From Candidatus Nanopelagicales bacterium (lineage in GTDB: Bacteria; Actinomycetota; Actinomycetes; S36-B12; GCA-2699445), in NCBI GenBank assembly GCA_037045355.1, contig JBAOHO010000013.1, forward strand, positions 294,864-358,863: DNA of 64,000 nucleotides, read 5' to 3'. Of this stretch, positions 34,431 to 43,821 are shown piece after piece. The translations under genes were made by a program, and so were the position numbers. How positions within the stretch are numbered: position 1 is the stretch's first letter; every line of letters begins with the position of its first letter. The notes beneath the pieces are model-generated. The model was not told where the DNA came from, ran no database searches, and saw only the letters and a list, made by a program, of their open reading frames with translations.

Positions 34431-35171
34431 GTGCACCTTACTGTCGTTGGATCCGCCGGGTCTTTCCCCGGTCCGGAATCTCCGGCGTCGTGCTATCTCG
34501 TGGAACACGAGGGCACCACGATCGTCCTCGACATGGGCAATGGATCGCTCGGCCACCTGCAACGTTTCACCGACATCTACGACATAGACGCGGTGGTCCT
34601 GAGCCATCTGCACGTCGACCATTTCATCGACGTCTGCTCGTATCACGTGGCACTGAGGTACCGCCCCGACGGCATCTCGCGGCGGATCCCGATATGGGGT
34701 CCGGCCGACACTCATCAGCGCCTGGTGGCTGCCTACGGTCTCAGGGATGGGGCCGACATGTCGGGGGAGTTGGACGTGCGCGCCATCCAACCTGAGTTCA
34801 GTGTGGGGCCGTTCACGATCACGACCCAGCGCATGACCCATCCCGTCGAGGCGTACGCCATCCGCGTGGACGCGGGCGGTCGTTCACTGACGTACTCCGG
34901 CGACACCGGGCCCAACGATCGGCTGCGCACGCTGGCGCGCGACACCGACTTGGCCCTCTTCGAGTCGTCCTTCGTCAGCGGCCCGGCCAACCCGCCCGAC
35001 CTGCACATGACCGGCGCCGAAGCCGCCGAGATCGCCGACCGTGCCGGAGCGGCTGGACTGCTCGTGACCCATCTTGTGCCCTGGCATCCCCCCGAGCGGA
35101 TCCACGCAGAGGCGGCCGCTGTGCGCCCGGATGCCCAGCTCGCGCACCCCGGACTCGTGGTGGGGATCTGA
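34431..35171 (+). CDS. MBL-fold metal-dependent hydrolase (Rv1339-like)
   Basis: 246 aa. Metal-binding motif SHLHVDHFID, then YSGDTGPNDRL and THLVPWHPP. The mycobacterial homologue Rv1339 has been described as an atypical cAMP phosphodiesterase; the position between murI and rph is conserved. Substrate here is an inference from that homology. Leaderless GTG start. Confidence 0.85.
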   Translation: MHLTVVGSAGSFPGPESPASCYLVEHEGTTIVLDMGNGSLGHLQRFTDIYDIDAVVLSHLHVDHFIDVCSYHVALRYRPDGISRRIPIWGPADTHQRLVAAYGLRDGADMSGELDVRAIQPEFSVGPFTITTQRMTHPVEAYAIRVDAGGRSLTYSGDTGPNDRLRTLARDTDLALFESSFVSGPANPPDLHMTGAEAAEIADRAGAAGLLVTHLVPWHPPERIHAEAAAVRPDAQLAHPGLVVGI

Positions 35172-35189
35172 GCCCTGCTCACTGTCGCC

Positions 35190-35195
35190 TACAGT
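35190..35195 (+). promoter_or_regulatory. -10 box of a leaderless promoter for rph
   Basis: TACAGT, 6 nt (GACCGG), ATG at 35202. Confidence 0.55.
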
Positions 35196-35201
35196 GACCG
35201 G

Positions 35202-35930
35202 ATGAGTAGATCTGACGGTAGGGCCGATGACGAGTTGCGGCCTGTGACATTCCAGAGGTCCTGGTTGGACCACGCCGAGGGGTCAGCCCTGGTGTCCTTC
35301 GGTCGTACCCGGGTGCTGTGCGCGGCCAGCTTCGAACCCGGAGTGCCGCGCTGGCGCCGTGATTCCGGCGAAGGCTGGGTGACCGCCGAATACGCGATGC
35401 TGCCCCGCGCGACGAACACCCGAGGTGCCCGCGAATCCGTCCGCGGCAAGATCGGTGGACGCACCCACGAGATCTCCCGACTCATCGGGCGCTCGCTGCG
35501 GGCAGTCATCGACTACCGCGCTCTGGGTGAGAACACCGTTCACATCGACTGCGACGTTCTCCAGGCTGATGGCGGCACACGGACCGCGGCGATCACCGGT
35601 GCCTACGTGGCCCTTGCAGACGCCATCACGTGGGCCAAGAGCGAGGGGATCATCGTCCCCGGCGCGCAGGTACTGACCGATTCGGTCGCAGCGGTCTCGG
35701 TCGGGATCGTCGGCGGTACTCCCCGGCTGGATCTTCACTACGACGATGACGTCAATGCGGACACGGACATGAACGTGGTGATCACGGGCGGAGGCAAGTT
35801 CGTGGAGGTGCAGGGAACGGCGGAGAAGGAGCCGTTCGACCGTGCGCTGCTGGACGAACTGCTGAACCTCGCCACCATCGGATGCGCTCAACTCACGAAG
35901 CGACAGGCCCAGGCACTGGCCGATGTCTGA
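35202..35930 (+). CDS. rph: Ribonuclease PH
   Basis: 242 aa. LCAASFEPGVPRW, EYAMLPRATNTR, DCDVLQADGGTRTAAITGA and FVEVQGTAEKEPF are family hallmarks. Phosphorolytic 3'-5' exoribonuclease trimming tRNA 3' ends. Overlaps rdgB by 8 nt. Confidence 0.95.
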   Translation: MSRSDGRADDELRPVTFQRSWLDHAEGSALVSFGRTRVLCAASFEPGVPRWRRDSGEGWVTAEYAMLPRATNTRGARESVRGKIGGRTHEISRLIGRSLRAVIDYRALGENTVHIDCDVLQADGGTRTAAITGAYVALADAITWAKSEGIIVPGAQVLTDSVAAVSVGIVGGTPRLDLHYDDDVNADTDMNVVITGGGKFVEVQGTAEKEPFDRALLDELLNLATIGCAQLTKRQAQALADV

Positions 35931-36561
35931 ACGTCCACGCATCGTCCTGGCCTCCCGCAATCCGGGCAAGATCGCCGAACTGCAGCGGATCCTGGCGTCC
36001 GCTGATCTCGACGTGGAGGTTGTGGGATCAGAGGCTTTCGCGGACCTGCCCGACATCCGGGAAACTGGCCAGACGTTCGCCGACAACGCCGCCCTCAAGG
36101 CAGAGACTGTCGGACGACATACAGGACTGATCGCCATCGCCGACGACTCGGGCCTTACTGTCGATGCGCTGAACGGAATGCCCGGAATCCTCTCAGCCAG
36201 GTGGAGCGGCCGCGATCGAGATGATGATGCCAACGTGGACCTGGTTCTGGATCAGATGAGCGACGTCCCCGATGACCTCCGCACCGCTGCCTTCCGCTGT
36301 GCGGCCGCCGCGTTCCGCCCTGGAACCGAACCCCGCCTCGAGGTGCGCGAGGCGGAAGTCCGGGGAGTGCTGCTGCGCCAGCGCCGCGGAATCGGTGGCT
36401 TCGGATACGACCCGGTGTTCCTGCCCGATGGCCACGCGCTGACGACCGCAGAGATGGAACCGGCCGAGAAGGACGCGATCAGTCATCGGGGACGCGCCCT
36501 GCGCGACCTCATTTCGGTCATCCGTCCCTGGTTCGGCCGACCTGGGGGCCGTGGTTGGTAG
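35923..36561 (+). CDS. rdgB: dITP/XTP pyrophosphatase (RdgB/HAM1)
   Basis: 212 aa. Substrate and metal motifs: LASRNPGKIAELQRIL, ADDSGLTVDALNGMPG, GFGYDPVFLPDG and SHRGRALR. Removes non-canonical purine nucleotides. The ATG at 35923 lies inside the end of rph, indicating coupling. Confidence 0.95.
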   Translation: MSERPRIVLASRNPGKIAELQRILASADLDVEVVGSEAFADLPDIRETGQTFADNAALKAETVGRHTGLIAIADDSGLTVDALNGMPGILSARWSGRDRDDDANVDLVLDQMSDVPDDLRTAAFRCAAAAFRPGTEPRLEVREAEVRGVLLRQRRGIGGFGYDPVFLPDGHALTTAEMEPAEKDAISHRGRALRDLISVIRPWFGRPGGRGW

Positions 36562-36564
36562 CGT
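36559..36564 (+). promoter_or_regulatory. -10 box of a leaderless promoter for the peptidoglycan-binding protein gene
   Basis: TAGCGT, 7 nt (CGCGACC), ATG at 36572; the box overlaps the rdgB stop. Confidence 0.5.
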
Positions 36565-36571
36565 CGCGACC

Positions 36572-37972
36572 ATGGGCCAACGGCTGGGTCGAACTGCGGT
36601 CTTTCCCGTCATGGGTTCCGCCTGCCTGGTGGCGGTGACACTGTTCGCTCCGGCGGCCCAGGCAGCGTCGGAGCCACGCCCGCCGGGTCACGGTGGTACA
36701 TCTCGCCTGTGGTCGTTCCAGTCGGAATCCGCACCGCCGTCGGCACGGCAGCAGGCCCGTCGTGATCTTCTGCGGGGACCGCTCACCGGAGGGCTGCGAC
36801 CCGGGGGCCGCCAGAGCAACGAACCGTACGTGCCCCAGCAGGGCTGTTACGCCGGGGAACTGCCGGGAGTCGCGGCATTTCGGGAGCTGCTGTTGGCGAC
36901 TTATCCGCGGCCTGAGGAGTCGCTGCACGTCTACAACATCACGCGCGGCTGCAACGTCGACGGGATCAGCGAGCATGAGGAGGGGCGGGCGCTGGACTTC
37001 GAGGCTCACACCAACCGTCCCCGAGAGGACGCCCAGGCGCGGCATCTGCTGCGGTGGCTGACCAAGAACGGCGGCTATCACGCCAAGCGGTTCGGCCTGA
37101 TGTACATCATCTACGACCGACACGTCTGGGGTGTCTACAACCAGAGTTGGCGGCGCATGTCCAACCGCGGCAGTGTCACGGACAACCATCGGGATCATGT
37201 GCACTTCTCATTCACCTGGAACGGGGCGCTGCGGCGTACCGCGTATTGGACCGGCCGGACGCCACCGACCGACTTCGGTCCCTGCCCGAAGTGGCGAGGA
37301 CACTTCGCCCCGGTAGCTCCCGAGCGGCTGCAGGGCAACCCCCGGCATCATCCGTGCGGCTCGCCGCGGCCGATTCCGGATCGCTGGCGGTTCGGTCCGT
37401 CCGTCATGTACTGGCAGTCGGGCAAGCCGGTGCGATGGGTCCAGCAGTTCCTGACCGAAGAGGGGCAGTACACCGGACTCGTCAATGGCGAGTTCGGGTC
37501 GCTGACGTTCCAGGCGGTGCAGCGCTACCAGTGGGCGGTGGGCCTGCCGGGCACTGGGGTGTGGGATCCGGCCACCCAGAACAAGTCGAAACGAGCCGTC
37601 GGGGTCCGCACGCCGAGCGACATCGTGGTGGACCCACTGCCCACCACTGTTGCCCCGGATCAGGAGTTGGCGATCGCGGCCAGTGTCGGTGGTCGGTGGC
37701 CCGAACGACCGCGCTCCGTCAGGCTCGAACGGTTGGCCCAGTCAGGCCAGGTTGACCAGCCAGGTCAATCGGGGGAGTGGGAGATCGTCTCCACTGCCCT
37801 CAGCGAGCCAGGTGGCGCGGTGCTGTTCACAACTGCCGTTCCGGTGGGGGAGTGGTCGTACCGCGTGGTCGCCGAGCAGACCAGTTACGCCAAGCGGGTC
37901 GTGTCAGAGCCCCAGCAAGTGTCGGTTGTCCCCGACTCGGTCACGCCCATTGACCCGTCGTCCACCCCCTGA
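36572..37972 (+). CDS. Secreted peptidoglycan-binding protein with M15-like domain
   Basis: 466 aa. Signal peptide (cleavage near AAQAA). Residues about 95–240 resemble the ARB_07466-like/M15 peptidase fold: GISEHEEGRALDFEAH and DNHRDHVHFSF supply His/Asp residues of a possible zinc site. Then a PG_binding_1 domain (VRWVQQFLTEEGQYTG, FGSLTFQAVQRYQ) and a C-terminal beta-rich region. Probably a wall-associated hydrolase. Its stop codon is the first base of the 7-bp repeat array. Catalysis not proven. Confidence 0.7.
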   Translation: MGQRLGRTAVFPVMGSACLVAVTLFAPAAQAASEPRPPGHGGTSRLWSFQSESAPPSARQQARRDLLRGPLTGGLRPGGRQSNEPYVPQQGCYAGELPGVAAFRELLLATYPRPEESLHVYNITRGCNVDGISEHEEGRALDFEAHTNRPREDAQARHLLRWLTKNGGYHAKRFGLMYIIYDRHVWGVYNQSWRRMSNRGSVTDNHRDHVHFSFTWNGALRRTAYWTGRTPPTDFGPCPKWRGHFAPVAPERLQGNPRHHPCGSPRPIPDRWRFGPSVMYWQSGKPVRWVQQFLTEEGQYTGLVNGEFGSLTFQAVQRYQWAVGLPGTGVWDPATQNKSKRAVGVRTPSDIVVDPLPTTVAPDQELAIAASVGGRWPERPRSVRLERLAQSGQVDQPGQSGEWEIVSTALSEPGGAVLFTTAVPVGEWSYRVVAEQTSYAKRVVSEPQQVSVVPDSVTPIDPSSTP

Positions 37973-38064
37973 CACCCGACACCCGACACCCGACACCTGA
38001 CACCTGACACCCGACACCCGACACCTGACACCTGACACCTGACACCTGACACCTGACACCTGAC
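37969..38064. repeat. 7-bp tandem repeat array, 13 copies
   Basis: CTGACAC/CCGACAC units, 13 in a row with a degenerate fourteenth. It begins on the stop codon of the preceding gene and fills the space towards the convergent Usp gene. Confidence 0.95.
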
Positions 38065-38148
38065 GCAGCGCGCAGATCACCCGGGCGCTCGTCGCGCGCT
38101 GATGCGATTGTTGTCCCGGCGCTGCTCATCCGTGAGCACGTGAGCATC

Positions 38149-38952
38149 TCAACGGGGTGCGGAGGGATCCCGGGCGATCAGCGTGGAGCAACGGGAGTAG
38201 TGCGCGACGGCGCTGGCTGTCGACCCCAGCAGCAGTCGTTGGATGCCTCCTTGCCCCCGTGTTCCGAGGGCGACCAGATCAGGGCCTTCGTCCGCGATGA
38301 TGTCCAGCAGTACGGACTTCACGTTCATGGTCAGAGTGCCCCGCAGCGCCGCTGCTTCCTGAAGTGAAACGGTTGCTCCCGTATCGGCGAAAGCCGCCTG
38401 AGCCATGGAACACCCCTCCTCGGGGTGAGAGATCCCGTCGGAGACACCGAGGATCGTCACGCTGCAGGTCCCGATCCATGGCAGTCCCGCCAACACGTCG
38501 GCTGCACGTTGCGCGTCAGGTGAGCCGTCCACGCAGAGCAGCACCTTGCGAGTGGGACGTGCGGAGCGAATGATCACAATCGGTGCTATCGGCCGGTGAG
38601 ATGACAGCAGCCACTCAGTGGTGCTGCCGATGTGCAATGCCTTCAAAGTTCCCGAGCCCCGGGGTCCGACCACGATCAAGCCGGCATCGCTGCACGAGTC
38701 GAGCATGATGCGTGGATCGGTGTTGGCCCGCAGATGCTCCAGTGTCGTGCCTTCGGCCGGTTCGAAGAGAACGCGAGGAGCGGCTGGACTCCATGGCTGC
38801 AGGGTGGTTTCCGGGGAGTCCAGCTCGCGCTGAGCCGTGGCAACAGTGATGCGCCATTGGGGCCATTGATGGTTGTTCACCCACAACCAGGCCACGTCCG
38901 CGGATGCGGATCCATCGTCTCCGAAAACGAGCTGTGGTTGTTCCTGACTCAT
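38149..38952 (-). CDS. Universal stress protein, two Usp domains
   Basis: 267 aa. Two tandem Usp folds (about 1–135 and 140–262), each ending in an ATP-binding-type motif: VGPRGSGTLKALHIGST and ALGTRGQGGIQRLLLGST. Stress-response protein of the Rv2005c/Rv2623 type. Strong AGGAGG site. Stands alone. Confidence 0.9.
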   Translation of the reverse strand: MSQEQPQLVFGDDGSASADVAWLWVNNHQWPQWRITVATAQRELDSPETTLQPWSPAAPRVLFEPAEGTTLEHLRANTDPRIMLDSCSDAGLIVVGPRGSGTLKALHIGSTTEWLLSSHRPIAPIVIIRSARPTRKVLLCVDGSPDAQRAADVLAGLPWIGTCSVTILGVSDGISHPEEGCSMAQAAFADTGATVSLQEAAALRGTLTMNVKSVLLDIIADEGPDLVALGTRGQGGIQRLLLGSTASAVAHYSRCSTLIARDPSAPR

Positions 38953-39046
38953 GACTTCCTCCTGCCGTCGGTCTGTGACATCTGACCGTTACGTTCGTGT
39001 CAGAGGCGACCGGTGATCGGGTGAGTGCCCCGACGGCGACGTCCGA

Positions 39047-40720
39047 TTATCTCATTCGTCGTTGTGGCCACCTGTGCGCTGCATTGGGACACGACATGTC
39101 GTGTGCCGGCAGTGACCGGGTGACGAGATAGCGATTCACCCGCCGGTCCACACAACGAGACTGGGACAAGAGGTAGTCACCGTGCTGCCCGCCCACGTAG
39201 GTCACAACCCTGCTCCGTGGGAATGCTCGGGCCATCGCGGCGGTCCACGCGTAGGGGGTCCGTGCATCCCGTGTCGAACCGAGAAGGAGCAGTCGCGCCG
39301 ACTGGTCGGTACCGAAATCGATGGGAACTGGGTCGATAGGAACAGTCAAGCCCTCACACTGGGTGGCCATCATGAGCCCGTTCTTCCACCCGGAGATCGG
39401 CGCCTGGATCCTGGTTGTCCGGGCAATCGCATCTTGCTCAGCCGCCGTGGGTCGGTCCGCATAGTCGATGCAGTCGATCACTGCGGTGGCACCGCCCAGA
39501 CCTTCGGTCGTAGTTCCGGGTCGCAACCGGTCCAAGGCCTTCCGGGCGTTGCTGGCCTCGGGGCCTGCGCCCCCCAAGGCGATCGTGATGCGGTCGAGCC
39601 ACCGCGCAGCGGAGACCCAGCTCGCTGAACCAACCCGTTCGAAGCCCGCCGATTCCTCCAACAGGTTTCGCAGGTTCCAGCGAGTGAACGAGCGTCCGGA
39701 AGGCAGTCGCAGCGGTTGCTCGGACAGTGTTCGGTGCGCGCGCCGGTATTGCTCAGAGGTGCCGGCGAAGACCTGGAACATCATGTCGAGTGCGGAGTCG
39801 GCCGCAGTGCCGTAACCCAGGCTGAGATCGGTGATGGATCCGTTGGGGTCGATGCTTCCGTCCAGCACCAGAGCTCGGACCCGGTCGGGAAACGTCAGTG
39901 CGTAGGTGTATCCGATCCGCGTGCCGTAACTCATCCCCCAGTAGGTCAGGCTTCGATCACCGACTGCTGCGCGCATCGCATCGAGGTCCCGCACAACCAT
40001 GTTCGTGCCCATGTGGTCGATGATTCGTGGGTGGTTGCGCTGACATCGGGCGTTCGCCTCGGCTGTGGCGGCGCGGTAGTCGGCAGTGATCGTCAGCCAG
40101 GACACAGGTCCGGTGGCAGGAAGGCCGATCTCTCCTGGTTCGCAGTCGTCGATCCCTGCGGAGCGTCCGACTCCGCGCGGGTCCCAGGTGACGAAGTCGA
40201 ACCTGTCAGTGACAGTTCGCGGCAACATCTCGTAGATCATCGGTGCGGTGAGCAGACCCGAACCGCCGGGCCCACCAGGGTTGAAGAAGAGTGACCCGAT
40301 GCGCCCGCGGGGTGAGCCTGTGCTGCGAGCCCGGAGCATCGCAATGGGGGTCGTGCCTTGCTCGGGCCGGTCCCAATCGAGCGCCGCAGTCAACGTGGCG
40401 CACTGGAAGTTGCGCAGCTCGGCACCACGGCACCGGCGCCATCGCAGAGTTCCGGCGGACTCTCCGCTCGCGCTGGTGACGGTCGGCACGGAGCTGGTGG
40501 CGCCCGGCGCGGGGGCTCCGGTCGGGTAGGGCGCGGGGGCTCCGGTCGGGTAGATGGTGATGCTCGGCACGGAGGTGCCGGCCGGGTGGGTGGTCATGCC
40601 CGGCGCGCTGGCGGAAGCGGAGGCGGGGTCCGCGCCGGCCGATGACGTGACCGTTGCGGCGACAAGCAAGCAAAAGGCTGCGGCGGCGGTCACCAAACTC
40701 AGGGAAGTGATTCGGGCCAT
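39047..40720 (-). CDS. Secreted alpha/beta hydrolase with TAP-like C-terminal domain
   Basis: 557 aa. Signal peptide, then a Pro/Ala/Thr-rich linker (PTGAPAP repeats), alpha/beta hydrolase core with oxyanion loop NPGGPGGSG, nucleophile elbow GMSYGTRIGY, Asp in STRDARTPY and His in VGGQHGDYL. Matches actinobacterial tripeptidyl-aminopeptidase/SlpD-E proteins that cleave N-terminal tripeptides outside the cell. GGGAGGAGCC precedes the ATG at 40720. Confidence 0.85.
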   Translation of the reverse strand: MARITSLSLVTAAAAFCLLVAATVTSSAGADPASASASAPGMTTHPAGTSVPSITIYPTGAPAPYPTGAPAPGATSSVPTVTSASGESAGTLRWRRCRGAELRNFQCATLTAALDWDRPEQGTTPIAMLRARSTGSPRGRIGSLFFNPGGPGGSGLLTAPMIYEMLPRTVTDRFDFVTWDPRGVGRSAGIDDCEPGEIGLPATGPVSWLTITADYRAATAEANARCQRNHPRIIDHMGTNMVVRDLDAMRAAVGDRSLTYWGMSYGTRIGYTYALTFPDRVRALVLDGSIDPNGSITDLSLGYGTAADSALDMMFQVFAGTSEQYRRAHRTLSEQPLRLPSGRSFTRWNLRNLLEESAGFERVGSASWVSAARWLDRITIALGGAGPEASNARKALDRLRPGTTTEGLGGATAVIDCIDYADRPTAAEQDAIARTTRIQAPISGWKNGLMMATQCEGLTVPIDPVPIDFGTDQSARLLLLGSTRDARTPYAWTAAMARAFPRSRVVTYVGGQHGDYLLSQSRCVDRRVNRYLVTRSLPAHDMSCPNAAHRWPQRRMR

Positions 40721-40864
40721 GGCTCCTCCCAGCGCAGGTGTTGCCGACGCACAAACCGATGTCCCGGAACCAGCCTATGCCTGAGATGGAGTCCGTGCCT
40801 GTAGTGGTCCCGCTGGTCGTGCGGTCTCCATCATGAGTGTCGGACCCCTGTGATCACATGAGTC

Positions 40865-42772
40865 ATGGTCGTTCCGTACTTCGAACTTGATCCCTACCTC
40901 GGTGGAGAATCAGTCACTCCCGCGTCGGCCACGGCCTTGTGCGCCCTCCCGGGCATGGCGATGCCAAAGGGGGCGGCGGAACGCGCATTCGCGCAGTCGG
41001 TTTGGCGGGCCGCTCGTCCGGCGTGGACACAGGACGGATGGTGGGGCGCGGATCTCCGGCCCGAGGTGCGGGCTCTCATGTTGATGCGGGTGGGTCCTGA
41101 TCTGCAGCGGCACCTGACTTACCTGGCAGCTGCAGATCGAGCGGGCGGTCACCAGCGGGGCGAGTGCCCGGTGACTCATCCCGCGGCGAGTGCGATCGAG
41201 CGCCTGGGTACTCCCGGGAGCCCCTGCGCGTGCCAAGTCGTGATTGTCGCGGCGTGGGCCGCGGTGGCCTCCTGGGTCTCAGCTCAAGCGGACGAAGCCG
41301 TACTGGCTGCGGCCGGAGACAAGGCAGTCGAGGAGTTCGTGGCGCCCGATCGACCCCATCTCGGCACCGTCGTCGATGCGAGCATCGAGGAGCTTGGCCC
41401 CGCTTTGCGCGTGTCACCCGGAAGTGCCCGCTACCGCCTCGGCGGAATGCGGCGTGTCGCCGCCCTGCCCCAGTTACAGGCGGCCGTTACCACGGGGCTG
41501 ATGATCGGGTGGCATGCCCACATGCTTGCCACCGATCTACGTCACCTGTCCGATGACGACCGGGCCACTGTGGTCAACACACTGTTGGCTCGTCTTCGGA
41601 GTCGTCGCGCGACGGGGTTTCGTGAGTGGACGGTGACCGATCTGCGGGCACAGGCCAAACGCATCGCCGCCGGCCTCGACCTCGACCTGGCCACCCGGCG
41701 CAAGGAATGCCACCGTGACCGGGGAGTTCGGCTGCGGCTCCATGGTCAGGGTGCAGCCACACTGAGTGCTGACTTGGCCGACGATGTCGCCGCGCGAATC
41801 TTCCGTCGACTCACTGCGATCGCCCACGGACTCGATACCTCCTGCCATGGGGAGGGGACGTCCTGCGATGGGGAGGGGACCTCCTGCGATGGAGAGGGGT
41901 CCGATTCCTCCTATGACGGTGAGGAGGGCGCGAGAACCCTGGACCAGCGCCGTGCAGACGTGTTCACCGATCTGTTGCTGGCTTCTCCCGGGTCGCCAGG
42001 CCTCGACCGCGGAACTGGTACCGGGGCGCGGGATACTGCGGCTCTTGCGGATGTCAGGGCTCCCGGTGGTACTGCGGGTCCCACGAATGCTGCGGCCACC
42101 GGGGATACCACTGCTGCCACCGGGGATACCACTGCTGCCACCGGGGATACCACTGCTGCCACCGGGGAGACCACTGCTGCCACCGGGGATACCACTGCTG
42201 CCACCGGGGATACCACTGCTGCCACCGATGCCGTTGCCCCCGCATCCAACGCCACCCTGGCAGGTTCGGAGGTTGCGGTGATCATCGACATCGCGACGCT
42301 GCTGCGGTTGGCCGACCAACCGGGCGAGGTCGTTGGCAGTGGGCCGGTCCCCGCCGAGATCGCCCGTCAGTTGGCTGCTGATGCGCGGTGGCGGGCCTGG
42401 ATCACCCGTGCGACCGCGACGGGAACCCAGGTGATCGCCACTAGCCCGGGCACCTATCGTCCAACCGCCGCTGTCGCCCGGTTGGTCCGGGCGCGGGAGC
42501 CGGAGTGTCGCATGCCCGGCTGCCGCAGCACGATCACCGACTTGGACCATGTGGTGCCCTTCCCTGACGGCCCGACAATCCCGTCGAACCTCGGGCCCTT
42601 GTGTCGCCGGCATCATCGCTTGAAGACCCACACGCGCTGGCGACAGCGGGCCCATTCCGGTAGTGGCCCGGATCCCGGGCCCGCGGACTCGCCGGACGAG
42701 GCCATCGGCTGGACCTGGACCACGCCCAGCGGTATCTCCCACACAGATGAACCCGAGCCACCGTTCGTCTGA
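40865..42772 (+). CDS. DUF222/HNH endonuclease-domain protein (13E12-like)
   Basis: 635 aa. N-terminal DUF222-like helical region and a C-terminal HNH domain: CRMPGCRSTITDLDHVVPF and NLGPLCRRHHRLKTH. The family is abundant in actinobacteria, often in multiple copies, with unproven function. Two in-frame 21-bp repeat arrays (41840–41902, CDGEGTS units; 42095–42227, ATGDTTA units) sit in the linker between the domains, making it longer than usual. The start lies 6 nt after a TGTGATCACA palindrome. Confidence 0.8.
   Translation: MVVPYFELDPYLGGESVTPASATALCALPGMAMPKGAAERAFAQSVWRAARPAWTQDGWWGADLRPEVRALMLMRVGPDLQRHLTYLAAADRAGGHQRGECPVTHPAASAIERLGTPGSPCACQVVIVAAWAAVASWVSAQADEAVLAAAGDKAVEEFVAPDRPHLGTVVDASIEELGPALRVSPGSARYRLGGMRRVAALPQLQAAVTTGLMIGWHAHMLATDLRHLSDDDRATVVNTLLARLRSRRATGFREWTVTDLRAQAKRIAAGLDLDLATRRKECHRDRGVRLRLHGQGAATLSADLADDVAARIFRRLTAIAHGLDTSCHGEGTSCDGEGTSCDGEGSDSSYDGEEGARTLDQRRADVFTDLLLASPGSPGLDRGTGTGARDTAALADVRAPGGTAGPTNAAATGDTTAATGDTTAATGDTTAATGETTAATGDTTAATGDTTAATDAVAPASNATLAGSEVAVIIDIATLLRLADQPGEVVGSGPVPAEIARQLAADARWRAWITRATATGTQVIATSPGTYRPTAAVARLVRAREPECRMPGCRSTITDLDHVVPFPDGPTIPSNLGPLCRRHHRLKTHTRWRQRAHSGSGPDPGPADSPDEAIGWTWTTPSGISHTDEPEPPFV
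41840..41902. repeat. In-frame 21-bp repeat, three copies, in the HNH gene
   Basis: Units start at 41840, 41861 and 41882 (TCCTGCGATGGGGAGGGGAC plus one base). They encode acidic CDGEGTS-type heptapeptides. Confidence 0.9.
42095..42227. repeat. In-frame 21-bp repeat, about six copies, in the HNH gene
   Basis: Units start every 21 bp from 42095 (GCCACCGGGGATACCACTGC plus one base). They encode a Thr/Ala-rich linker of ATGDTTA heptapeptides. Confidence 0.95.
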
Positions 42773-42914
42773 CCCGAGTCTCCGCTCATCTGATCCCGAG
42801 TCTCCGCTCACCTGATCCCGAGTCTCGCTGTTCCGCACGGTCCGCAGCTGGCCCTCGTGCGTGGTTGGAGTTCCCGCGAGTGTCGTTCGCTGCCTGCGGG
42901 CGAGCTTGGCTGAA

Positions 42915-42920
42915 TAGCCT
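42915..42920 (+). promoter_or_regulatory. -10 box of a leaderless promoter for the DUF1275 gene
   Basis: TAGCCT, 6 nt (GTGGCT), GTG at 42927. This favours the second GTG over the one at 42921. Confidence 0.5.
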
Positions 42921-42926
42921 GTGGCT

Positions 42927-43781
42927 GTGACCACGAACTCGGAGCCTGGCGCGGCTGAGACTCCATGGCGGGGGATCTTCTTCCGTCATCCCCGCCTCGC
43001 CGTGTTCTTGCTGGCGTGGTCGGTCGGTGTGATCGATGCGTCGACGTTCGAACGATTTGGTGTCTTCACGTCGAACCAGGCCGGCAACCTGGTGATCATC
43101 ACGACGACGTTGTTCTCGGATCCCGCAACCGCGCAGCTTCCGGCGCTGTCCCTGGCGGGGGCAGGCGTAGGGGCCGTGCTCGGCGCGTGGCTGGGAACCC
43201 GATTCGATCCGGATCAGGGACTGCGAGTGGTGGCGCCGATGACCTTGGCCACCGCGCTGCTGGTCGCGTCGTTCGGGCTGGACCTGCTGGAACTCAACAC
43301 GGCCCTCATCCCGGTCATCAGCGCTGGACTGGCGTGTCTGGCGTCTGCGCTTCTCCTGTTGCCTGTGGTGGGAATGTGGATCACTGCGAACACAGGCCAG
43401 TTCCTGACCACCGTCTCGGGGCTCCTCGGCCCGCGCAAGAGGGGCGGATTCTGGCGGGGACTGCCGCCGAAGACGGTCAACGCCGCGACTCTGATCTCGG
43501 GCTTCATCCTGGGGGCTCTGTTCGTCGGAGCCCATCTGATGCCCACGCGGGCGATCCTGCCCGCGCTGGTACCGGCGTTCGTGGCCATCGGACTGGGCTA
43601 CGCCGCAGTCTTCAAGCGCGCTCGGGCAAGCAGTCACAGTCACAGAGCCATTCCCAGTGGAGGAGACGATCGCAACCCAACGCAGGCGGCTGCCTCGCCG
43701 CCAGAGGCAGCTCAGCCAGGTTCTGCGTTCGAGTCCGGATCGCCTGAGCGGGGAGACGAGCAAGGAGACATGGACTCCTGA
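42927..43781 (+). CDS. DUF1275 (YoaK-like) membrane protein
   Basis: 284 aa. Six hydrophobic segments; VGVIDASTFERFGVFTSNQ and GNLVIITTTL, and MWITANTGQFLTT match DUF1275 (YoaK). Hydrophilic His/Ser/Pro/Gly-rich C-terminal tail of about 60 residues (ASSHSHRAIPSGG). Function unknown. Confidence 0.8.
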   Translation: MTTNSEPGAAETPWRGIFFRHPRLAVFLLAWSVGVIDASTFERFGVFTSNQAGNLVIITTTLFSDPATAQLPALSLAGAGVGAVLGAWLGTRFDPDQGLRVVAPMTLATALLVASFGLDLLELNTALIPVISAGLACLASALLLLPVVGMWITANTGQFLTTVSGLLGPRKRGGFWRGLPPKTVNAATLISGFILGALFVGAHLMPTRAILPALVPAFVAIGLGYAAVFKRARASSHSHRAIPSGGDDRNPTQAAASPPEAAQPGSAFESGSPERGDEQGDMDS

Positions 43782-43808
43782 CCAGAGCATCATCGGGCTG
43801 AACCCGGG

Positions 43809-43814
43809 TACTTT
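43809..43814 (+). promoter_or_regulatory. -10 box of a leaderless promoter for the VOC gene
   Basis: TACTTT, 7 nt, ATG at 43822. Confidence 0.5.
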
Positions 43815-43821
43815 CGCTGTC

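Noticed and set aside
40849..40858. Crp/GlxR site TGTGATCACA before the HNH gene
   Set aside because: Only a 10-bp palindrome, not the 16-bp TGTGA-N6-TCACA form; likely by chance.
42484..42660. Homing endonuclease from the HNH motif
   Set aside because: The HNH domain belongs to the DUF222/13E12 family, with no intron or intein context.
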